Positions 57,419-64,000 of a DNA stretch of 64,000 bases are shown in pieces. The notes under the pieces are model-generated. The model was not told the DNA's origin and did no database searches. It saw only the letters and a list, made by a program, of their open reading frames with translations. The stretch lies in contig NZ_JACHWB010000003.1 of the NCBI RefSeq assembly GCF_014191055.1, positions 124,001-188,000 of the forward strand, in the 5' to 3' direction. The position numbers and the translations under genes were made by a program. How positions within the stretch are numbered: position 1 is the stretch's first letter; the number at the start of each line of letters is the position of its first letter. The DNA comes from Microvirga lupini (GTDB lineage Bacteria > Pseudomonadota > Alphaproteobacteria > Rhizobiales > Beijerinckiaceae).

Positions 57419-58864
57419 ATGTCTAACCACACAGCCATCCTCTCCGGCCAAAGCTGGAATGCTTCTTCCTCTTTGAAGACCGCCAAGAGACCCGTTTTTC
57501 TCACCTACAGCTTCAACGCCTTGTCCTGGGACTCGTCGAAGTTCGGCAGCGCTGACAGGGCCATGGCACAAAAAGCCCTGAAGATGTGGGGCGATGCCTG
57601 CGGCATCCAGTTTCTCGAGGTTAAAAAGGGTGATGCCGAGCTGAAGTTCCAGTGGGGTTGGACTTGGCAGGACGCCAGCGGTTGGGCAGAGTTTCCGGAA
57701 CTGACCCGAGACAGCTTCGAAGGTTGGACGGACCAGGAAAGGGATGAAAGCGGCGGCAACATTTATCTGAACAGCCGGTACCGGACGGAACTCTCGCAGA
57801 GCTACAATTTCAAGCTTTACGTCCTGCTTCACGAGATCGGTCACGCGCTGGGCCTCAAGCATCCCTTCCACAAGATGCCTCACAACAAGAAGCTGCTGGG
57901 CTCGGACCTCGACAACGTCAAGCATACCGTCATGAGCTACACGGGGGCCGACCTCAAAATGGGGCCCGTCCAACTTGGAGCCTTGGACATCGAGGCCATT
58001 CGCGCCCTCTACGGCAATCCTTCTCAGGATGGGCGCCATGTGGCGACGTGGAGCTGGAACAAGACCAAGGCAACGCTGTCCCAGACCGGCAAGAGCAAGG
58101 CGGATACGATCTATGGCGTCAATGCCAAGGACGTCATCAAGGGAGCCAGCGGCAGCGACAAGCTCTACGGCTTTGCAGGAGATGACAGTCTGCACGGCGG
58201 ACTTGGTAACGACCTCCTAAGCGGCGGAGAGGACGACGACGAGCTGTACGGGCATTTTGGCAACGATGTCCTGAGAGGCGGCATCGGCGACGACCTCCTG
58301 CGAGGCGACACCGGCAATGACAATCTCGGCGGCGGTTATGGCGATGACAGCTTGTATGGTGACGCCGGCAATGATGTCCTGAAGGGCGACGATGGCGAGG
58401 ACATCCTGCACGGAGGTGCGGGGGGCGACAACTTGGATGGTGGCGATGACGATGACACTCTCCATGGAGACACCGACAGCGATGTTTTAAGCGGTGAGGA
58501 CGGCAACGACACCCTGCATGGAGGTGCAGGCAGCGACATCCTGAAAGGCGGCGAAGGCACCGATCATTTTGTTTTCGATACTTGGTTCAATGGTGTCGAC
58601 GACATCGACCTGATCGTGGACTTCGACTACGATACGATCGTTCTATCTTCGACGGTCTTCACCACTTTGGCCCCAGGATTTCTGAGCTATTCGGCCTTTG
58701 TGGACGGCATAACCGCGAAGGATGCGGATGACAGAATCCTCTTCAACGATGCCGAGCAATCCCTTTCATATGATCCAGACGGTTCCGGGCCCGCAGCTGC
58801 TCTGCGCTTCGCAAGGTTCCAGGAACCTGTATCGATCTACTCCTACGACTTTATTGTCGTATAG
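57419..58864 (+). CDS. Serralysin-like RTX metalloprotease
   Basis: This 481-residue protein is a probable type I-secreted zinc protease of the M10B family. The zinc motif HEIGHALGLKH is at 138-148 and the Met-turn VMSYT at 171-175. Calcium-binding nonapeptides run from about residue 225 to 375 (GDDSLHGGLGNDLLSGG and similar). The carboxy end SYDFIVV is a classic serralysin secretion signal, and no signal peptide is present. It is a shorter paralogue of the large RTX protease about 6 kb away. I prefer the ATG at 57419, though its ribosome site is weak. A strong terminator follows. Confidence 0.92.
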   Translation: MSNHTAILSGQSWNASSSLKTAKRPVFLTYSFNALSWDSSKFGSADRAMAQKALKMWGDACGIQFLEVKKGDAELKFQWGWTWQDASGWAEFPELTRDSFEGWTDQERDESGGNIYLNSRYRTELSQSYNFKLYVLLHEIGHALGLKHPFHKMPHNKKLLGSDLDNVKHTVMSYTGADLKMGPVQLGALDIEAIRALYGNPSQDGRHVATWSWNKTKATLSQTGKSKADTIYGVNAKDVIKGASGSDKLYGFAGDDSLHGGLGNDLLSGGEDDDELYGHFGNDVLRGGIGDDLLRGDTGNDNLGGGYGDDSLYGDAGNDVLKGDDGEDILHGGAGGDNLDGGDDDDTLHGDTDSDVLSGEDGNDTLHGGAGSDILKGGEGTDHFVFDTWFNGVDDIDLIVDFDYDTIVLSSTVFTTLAPGFLSYSAFVDGITAKDADDRILFNDAEQSLSYDPDGSGPAAALRFARFQEPVSIYSYDFIVV

Positions 58865-58882
58865 ACCTGACGACTGATCGCG

Positions 58883-58911
58883 AGAGCCCACTCACTTGAG
58901 TGGGCTCTTTT
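58883..58911 (+). terminator. Rho-independent terminator after the small RTX protease
   Basis: AGAGCCCACTC and GAGTGGGCTCT form a perfect 11-bp stem with loop ACTT, then TTT. It lies 18 bp after the stop codon and before convergent prfB, so it may serve both. Confidence 0.88.
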
Positions 58912-58971
58912 ACTAATGTTGATCTTATCCTGCATCGCAGCAACAGAACTGCGACTGCAGAAAGAGGCGTT

Positions 58972-60100
58972 TCAATCGATATCTTCCACCTCAGCCTCTC
59001 CGCCATAGACGCGCTGGGCGAGTGAGGCTTCCATAAAGGGGTCGAGGTCGCCGTCGAGAACGTCCTGCGGACTCGTGGACTGGGCGCCCGTGCGTAGGTC
59101 CTTCACCATCTGGTAGGGCTGCAGCACGTAGGAGCGGATCTGGTGGCCCCAGCCGATATCGGTCTTGGCGGCCGCCTCGGCATTGGCCTTCTCCTCGCGC
59201 TTCTTCAGCTCGGCCTCGTAGAGCCGGGCGCGCAGCATGTTCCAGGCGGTTGCCCGGTTCTTGTGCTGGGAGCGCTCCTGCTGGCAGGCCACCACGATGC
59301 CGCTCGGAATGTGCGTGATGCGCACGGCCGAGTCCGTGGTGTTCACGTGCTGGCCGCCCGCGCCCGAGGAGCGGAACGTGTCGATGCGGCAGTCGGATTC
59401 CTTGATCTCGATGTTGATGCGATCATCCACCACCGGGTAGACCCACACCGACGCGAAGCTCGTATGGCGGCGGGCGTTCGAGTCATAGGGCGAGATGCGC
59501 ACGAGCCGGTGCACGCCCGACTCGGTCTTCAGCCAGCCATAGGCGTTGTGCCCCTTGATCAGGAGCGTAGCGCTCTTGATGCCGGCCTCTTCGCCGTCGG
59601 TGATCTCCAGAAGCTCGACCTTGTACTTCCGGCGCTCGGCCCAACGGGCATACATGCGCTGGAGCATGTTGGCCCAATCCTGGCTTTCGGTGCCGCCGGC
59701 ACCCGAATGCACTTCCACATAGGTGTCGTTTGCGTCGGCTTCGCCCGAGAGAAGGGTCTCAACCTGACGGCGGGCGGCCTCGGCCTGGAGATTGCGGATC
59801 GCCTCCTCACCCTCACGGATCGTATCCTCATCCTCCTCGGCTTCGCCGAGTTCGATCAGGGTGATGGCGTCCTCAAGCTCCTGCTGGAGGCGTTTCACGG
59901 CCGAGATCTGGTCCTCGAGTGAGGTGCGCTCACGCATGATCTTCTGCGCGGCATCGGCGTCGTTCCAGAGGTTAGGGTCTTCGGCCTGAGCGTTCAGTTC
60001 CGCAAGGCGGCGCTGGGCGGTATCCCAGTCAAAGATGCCTCCTCAGCAGCCCGACTGACTGCTTGGTCTCTTCTACGAGGTGTTGAATTTCGGCGCGCAT
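58972..60100 (-). CDS. prfB: Peptide chain release factor 2, with programmed +1 frameshift
   Basis: RF2 ends translation at UGA and UAA. The gene is split over two frames: 23 codons from ATG 60100 ([20 protein letters not shown]) end at an in-frame TGA (60029-60031), and the rest continues in the +1 frame from GAC at 60030. Joined, the product has 375 residues, the normal RF2 length. The catalytic GGQ is at about 248-250 ([10 protein letters not shown]). The stop-recognition tripeptide is SPY (ISPYDS) where E. coli has SPF. This is autoregulation by RF2 level, a known mechanism, and not a broken gene. Confidence 0.96.
60028..60043 (-). promoter_or_regulatory. prfB +1 programmed frameshift site
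   Basis: On the minus strand AGGAGG (60038-60043) is followed by CAT and then CTTTGAC. The internal Shine-Dalgarno sequence lies exactly 3 nt before the CTT slip codon, as in E. coli (AGGGGG-TAT-CTTTGAC). The ribosome slips +1 at CTT-T when RF2 is scarce. Confidence 0.96.
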
Positions 60101-60204
60101 GGTTCCGTTCGTTCTGTCCGTGCCTGTGGTGACGGCGTCTTAGAGCATCGGGCCTCAAAGGGGAATGTACTTCGAGGCGCAGAGTGCCCTGAGTCGATCG
60201 GAGG

Positions 60205-60234
60205 AGCCCTTCAGCCCGGTAAGGCTGAAGGGCT
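60205..60234 (-). terminator. Stem-loop between mrcA and prfB
   Basis: AGCCCTTCAGCC and GGCTGAAGGGCT form a perfect 12-bp stem with a 6-nt loop, about 50 bp after the mrcA stop. No clear T tract follows on the minus strand, so it may be a 3' stabiliser rather than a strict terminator. Confidence 0.5.
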
Positions 60235-60282
60235 TCCGCTTCTCTTGATGTGGATAGGCGTCGATATGGCGATGAGAGCCCG

Positions 60283-62742
60283 TCAGTACAATCCGCCGGG
60301 TCCCACGCCTCCGGCCTGTCGGGGCGCTGCTGGATTACCCTGGTACTCCGCCTGCGGGATCTCCTCAGGCTCCGGCGGCACGAATTCCGGCGGGGACTGT
60401 CCGGGCTTGAAAGCCTCGAGAATCGTGCCGCCGCCCTCGCCGCCCGCGCGAGTGCCGGTCGAGGCGTTGACGCGGATGAGCTTGATACCGGCCGGCACGC
60501 GGAACGGCGTCGCAGGCTTGTCCTTGAGCGCCATCTGCATGAAGTCGCGGAAGACCGGCGCGGCATACTGACCGGCCGTGGCCGCATTGCCGAGCGATTT
60601 CGGCTGGTCGTAGCCGAGGAACACGCCCACGGCGAGATCCGGCGAGAAGCCGACGAACCACACGTCCTTGGCATCGTTGGTGGTCCCCGTCTTGCCCGCG
60701 AGCGGCTTGCCGACGGCCTTGACCGTCTGGGCAGTGCCGCGCTGAACCACGCCTTCCAGGATCGAGGTGATCTGGTAGGCGGTGAGCGGATCGATCACCT
60801 GCTCCCGGTTCTCGGTGAGCTTGGGCGCGGCGCCGCCATCCCATTTTTCCGCGTTGCAGTTCGCGCATTTGCGGTCGTCATGACGGTAGATCGTCCGGCC
60901 GTTGCGGTCCTGGATCTGGTCGATCAGGGTGGGCTTGATGCGGCGCCCGCCATTGACGAACATGGAATAGGCCGCCGTCATGCGCATGACCGTGGTCTCG
61001 CCGGCGCCCAGCGACATGGAGAGCAGCGGCAGCATGTCGTCATAGACGCCGAAACGGCGTGAGTATTCCGAGATGACCGGCATGCCGACCTCGTTGGCCA
61101 GGCGCACGGTCATCAGGTTCTTGGAATGCTCGATCCCGTAGCGGAGCGTGCGCACACCGGTCGACTTGCCGTCGTAGTTCTTCGGCGCCCAAGCTTCCTG
61201 CCCAGGCCCCATGTCGAGAACGAACGGGCCGTCGAGAACCTGCGATGACGGGGTGTAGCCGTTGTCGAGGGCGGTGGCATAGACGATCGGCTTGAACGAC
61301 GAGCCTGGCTGGCGCATCGCCTGGATGGCCCGGTTGAACTCGCTCTGGTCATAGGAGAAGCCGCCCACCATGGCGTGAACACGGCCCGTATTCGGATCCA
61401 TGGCCACGATGGCGCCCGAGATCTCCGGCATCTGGCGCAGGCGGAACTGGCCGTCCTTATCCGCCAGAGGCTCCACATAGACCACGTCGCCGACCGAAAC
61501 GGCACGCTCGACGGGTCGGCGGGTCCATTTCACGCCATCGGCCGTGATGGCGCCGGTCTCCCGATCCTTCACGACTTGGCCGGAGGCTTCGCGTCTGGGC
61601 TGAAGGCCGATCTTGGCCTGCCCGCGCGCGACTTCCAGCACCACGGCGAGGCGCCAGGGCTGAACGTCGCCGAGAACCGGCACCTCGGACAGGGCGAGGC
61701 CCCATTCGCGGCCGGCCAGATCGATCTTCTGCTGGGCGCCACGCCAGCCCCGCGCCTCGTCGAAGCGCACGAGGCCGTCCACCAGCGACTTGCGGGCCAT
61801 GGCCTGCATCTTGGGATCGAGGGTCGAGCGGATCAGCAGGCCGCCCTCATAGAGGGTCTCCTCGCCGTAGCGCTCGGCGATGTCGCGGCGCACGCCCTCG
61901 GCGAAATAGCCGGACGCGATGCTGTTCGGGGAGACATTCCGCGGCTTGACGTTGAGCGGCTCCTTCTGGGCCTCGTCCGCCGCCTCCTTGGAGATATAGC
62001 CGTTGACGGCCATGCGCTCGATCACCCAGTTCCGGCGCTCGATCGCGGCCTTGCGCTGGCGGAACGGGTGGTAGTTGTTGGGGCCCTTCGGGAGCGCCGC
62101 GATATAGGCGGCTTCCGCAATGCTCAGTTCGTGGATCGACTTGCCGAAATAGTCGAGGGCGGCCGCCGCAATGCCATGAAGATTACGTCCCGGGGTTAGG
62201 GTCCCGAGGAAGATCTCGTTGAGGTAGAGTTCAAGAATCTTGTCCTTCGAGAAGGTCGATTCCATGCGTAGCGCGATCAGCGCCTCACGAATCTTACGCT
62301 CATAGCTGCGCTCGTTGCCGACGAGGAAGTTCTTGGCCACCTGCTGGGTGATGGTGGAAGCGCCCTGCTCCCGCGCCCCGCCCGAGCGCAGGTTGATCAC
62401 GATGGCGCGCATCAGCCCTTCCGGGTCGATGCCCGGGTGCTTGTAGAAGTTCTTGTCCTCGGCCGACAGGAAGGCCCCGATCACGAGCTTGGGCACGGAA
62501 TCGATCGGCACATAGAGCCGGCGCTCGCGGGCATATTCGGCGATCAGGCTGCCGTCCGACGCGTGGATCCGCGTCATCACCGGCGGCTCGTAATTCGCGA
62601 GCTGGGCGTGATCCGGCAGATCCTTCGAATAGAACCAGAATCCATAAGCGAGCCCGACAGCGCCGATCAGGAAGAAGATCGCTCCAACGCTGAAGAGGAA
62701 GCCGAAAAATCGTAGGACAAACCGCATCCGAAGGTATTCCAT
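60283..62742 (-). CDS. mrcA: Penicillin-binding protein 1A
   Basis: This 819-residue bifunctional enzyme polymerises and cross-links peptidoglycan. A cytoplasmic start and one membrane helix (about 14-38) precede the GT51 glycosyltransferase domain (EDKNFYKHPG at about 95-104, QGASTITQQVAKN, RKIREALIALRME). An OB-like insert follows, then the transpeptidase with SxxK at Ser481 (GSSFKP), SKN at 540-542 and KTGTTND at 684. The tail is Pro/Gly-rich. Start 62742 is uncertain; ATG 62727 (MRFVLRFFG) is equally plausible. It lies downstream of the amidase, a common cell-wall pairing. Confidence 0.95.
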   Translation of the reverse strand: MEYLRMRFVLRFFGFLFSVGAIFFLIGAVGLAYGFWFYSKDLPDHAQLANYEPPVMTRIHASDGSLIAEYARERRLYVPIDSVPKLVIGAFLSAEDKNFYKHPGIDPEGLMRAIVINLRSGGAREQGASTITQQVAKNFLVGNERSYERKIREALIALRMESTFSKDKILELYLNEIFLGTLTPGRNLHGIAAAALDYFGKSIHELSIAEAAYIAALPKGPNNYHPFRQRKAAIERRNWVIERMAVNGYISKEAADEAQKEPLNVKPRNVSPNSIASGYFAEGVRRDIAERYGEETLYEGGLLIRSTLDPKMQAMARKSLVDGLVRFDEARGWRGAQQKIDLAGREWGLALSEVPVLGDVQPWRLAVVLEVARGQAKIGLQPRREASGQVVKDRETGAITADGVKWTRRPVERAVSVGDVVYVEPLADKDGQFRLRQMPEISGAIVAMDPNTGRVHAMVGGFSYDQSEFNRAIQAMRQPGSSFKPIVYATALDNGYTPSSQVLDGPFVLDMGPGQEAWAPKNYDGKSTGVRTLRYGIEHSKNLMTVRLANEVGMPVISEYSRRFGVYDDMLPLLSMSLGAGETTVMRMTAAYSMFVNGGRRIKPTLIDQIQDRNGRTIYRHDDRKCANCNAEKWDGGAAPKLTENREQVIDPLTAYQITSILEGVVQRGTAQTVKAVGKPLAGKTGTTNDAKDVWFVGFSPDLAVGVFLGYDQPKSLGNAATAGQYAAPVFRDFMQMALKDKPATPFRVPAGIKLIRVNASTGTRAGGEGGGTILEAFKPGQSPPEFVPPEPEEIPQAEYQGNPAAPRQAGGVGPGGLY

Positions 62743-62837
62743 GACGGCGCCTTCAGGCGCCCGTTTATATCGATCTTGAAACGCGGACCCTCGTTATCCG
62801 ATGAATCGCGCCCCCGCTACGGGTATCCACACTCATT

Positions 62838-64000
62838 CTATGGTAAAACTGCGGCAGCGCCCCTCCGGGCGAACCGGGTAGCGAAGAAACGATCGACGGC
62901 ATTCGACATGGCCGAGACCATCTTGGCCCGCCATTCCTCGGACATCAACAAATCTAAGTCTTTTTGGCTCGACAGATAGCCAAGTTCGACAAGAACGGAC
63001 GGAACGTCGTGGGCCCGCAGAACCTGGAAGCGCGCCTGCCGGTGCGGGTTCTTGTTGAGGCGTGCGACAGAATCGAACTCGCCCACAAGACGGGAAGCGA
63101 AGCCGTGGGAGAAGCCGCGGGTTTCACGAAGCGTCAGGTCCATCAGGATGTCGGACACGTCGTCCGGCATGTCGCCCGACTCGACGCCCGCCACCGCGTC
63201 GGCCTTGTTCTCGCGATCGGCCAGCCGTGCGGAATCCGCGTCCGACGCCCGCTCGGACCCGGTATAGACCGTCAGGCCCCGCACATCCTGCCCGCCTGAG
63301 ATCGAGTCCGCGTGGATGGAGATGAAGAGATCGGCCTGGGCAGAGCGAGCGGCCCGCACCCGGTCGCCGAGGGAGACGAACACGTCATGGTCGCGGGTCA
63401 TGAGCACCTTGTAGCGCCCGCCGTCCTCAAGCTTCTTCCTCAGCCGCTGGGCAAAGGAGAGCACCAGATCCTTCTCGGCCACGCTGCCCGAAGAAGCTGC
63501 CGCACCCGGATCGATGCCGCCGTGGCCTGGATCGATCATGATCACCGGGCGAGCATCCTTGGCAGCCTGCACGACCGGCGCAGGGCTATCCTTGGCCGGA
63601 GCGGCGCTCTCCAAGGCCGCCTTGCGGAACTCCTCCCGATCGACGCGGGAGAGCTCGATGGTCAGGATCGTGGCGGCGCCCGTCGCGTCCGGAGCGGTCG
63701 TCAGGCCGGACACGACCGCAGGCTGCGCCAACTCCATCACCACCCGCGAGCGTCCCGGCGCGAAAAGTCCGTAGCGGTAGGAGGCGATGAGCCCTTCCTT
63801 GCCGCGTCCGGCCTCGGCCGGAAGATGGAAGGCCACCTCCGGCAGGTCGATGATCAGCCGATCCGGGCGTTCCATGAGTGAGACCTGCGCCGTGACCGGC
63901 TTCGAGAGGGTCACCTTGAACCGGGTCTTCCCGCCGTCCGTCTCAACAGTAGCGGCTGCCGCGATGACCGGGGTTGCGGGCTTCGCGCCATCTCCTGCAG
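62838..64000 (-). CDS. amiC: N-acetylmuramoyl-L-alanine amidase, 5' end outside window
   Basis: This periplasmic zinc hydrolase splits peptidoglycan side chains during division. The frame stays open to the window edge, so only the carboxy-terminal 386 residues are seen. They include part of the AMIN domain (FKVTLSKPVTAQVSLMERPD, then DRLIIDLPEVAFHLP) and the complete Amidase_3 domain with DPGHGGIDPGA (zinc His), FISIHADSI (second zinc His) and the catalytic Glu in VLVELGYLSS. The AMIN domain places it at the septum in the family. PBP1A follows 95 bp downstream. Confidence 0.94.
   Translation of the reverse strand, partial: AGDGAKPATPVIAAAATVETDGGKTRFKVTLSKPVTAQVSLMERPDRLIIDLPEVAFHLPAEAGRGKEGLIASYRYGLFAPGRSRVVMELAQPAVVSGLTTAPDATGAATILTIELSRVDREEFRKAALESAAPAKDSPAPVVQAAKDARPVIMIDPGHGGIDPGAAASSGSVAEKDLVLSFAQRLRKKLEDGGRYKVLMTRDHDVFVSLGDRVRAARSAQADLFISIHADSISGGQDVRGLTVYTGSERASDADSARLADRENKADAVAGVESGDMPDDVSDILMDLTLRETRGFSHGFASRLVGEFDSVARLNKNPHRQARFQVLRAHDVPSVLVELGYLSSQKDLDLLMSEEWRAKMVSAMSNAVDRFFATRFARRGAAAVLP

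Noticed and set aside
58972-60100. prfB as a frameshifted pseudogene
   Set aside because: The break coincides exactly with the conserved AGGAGG-N3-CTTTGAC recoding site and both parts are intact.

Overview
The window is a dense, GC-rich chromosomal segment from an alphaproteobacterium of the order Hyphomicrobiales (Rhizobiales). Gene content and order suggest the Methylobacteriaceae/Microvirga group. The pointers are the tig-clpP-clpX-lon-hupB block, nnrDE divergent from glnB-glnA, a suf operon headed by a second cysteine desulfurase under an Irr-type iron-control palindrome, an Omp25-like porin, and short palindromic repeats typical of Rhizobiales. This placement is inferred from gene content, not from rRNA. 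Genes are cut at both edges: a CDC48-type AAA ATPase on the left and an AmiC-type amidase on the right. There is no prophage, integron, CRISPR array, recognisable defence system or complete insertion sequence.

Layout. Positions 1-2.0 kb hold the AAA ATPase end and a small secreted protein built from a duplicated module. From 2.4-4.2 kb a MarR-GNAT fusion regulator overlaps an EamA exporter, with a perfect operator-like palindrome upstream. From 4.3-11.2 kb there is a complete peptide ABC importer (dppABCDF type) with an M20 deacylase, then a divergent threonine dehydratase-like enzyme. At 12.5-14.9 kb lies a three-part AI-2E permease/GAF fusion. At 14.9-17.1 kb is an ABC-2 exporter pair. At 17.3-19.8 kb are small envelope proteins (DUF2141, DUF4142, DUF1003) and two tRNA genes.

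The core protein-quality block runs from 19.9 to 26.6 kb on the minus strand: hupB, lon (with a sigma-32-like promoter), clpX, clpP and tig, followed by tRNA-Leu. Next come a Tat-exported multicopper-oxidase homologue that has lost most copper ligands, nnrDE, glnB and glnA. The 32-40 kb stretch holds an outer-membrane beta-barrel protein, an RhlE-like helicase, TfoX- and IscA-like proteins, a Kef-type antiporter, an FAD monooxygenase and an SDR enzyme.

The suf operon (47.8 to 40.8 kb, minus strand) reads nifS-like, sufB, an unrecognised 107-residue gene, sufC, sufD, sufS, sufT. The small gene is clearly lower in G+C than its neighbours and is translationally coupled to sufB. The last third holds two serralysin-like RTX metalloproteases without their secretion machinery, tyrS, a giant AsmA/YhdP-type protein, a one-cysteine peroxiredoxin, prfB with a classic programmed +1 frameshift site, PBP1A and the amidase.

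The strongest candidates for new biology are the low-GC gene inside suf, the copper-free multicopper-oxidase homologue, the AI-2E/GAF fusion, and the RTX protease with an AT-rich amino-terminal half, a 540-bp internal repeat and an upstream palindrome. I found no convincing multi-gene system of wholly unknown type.
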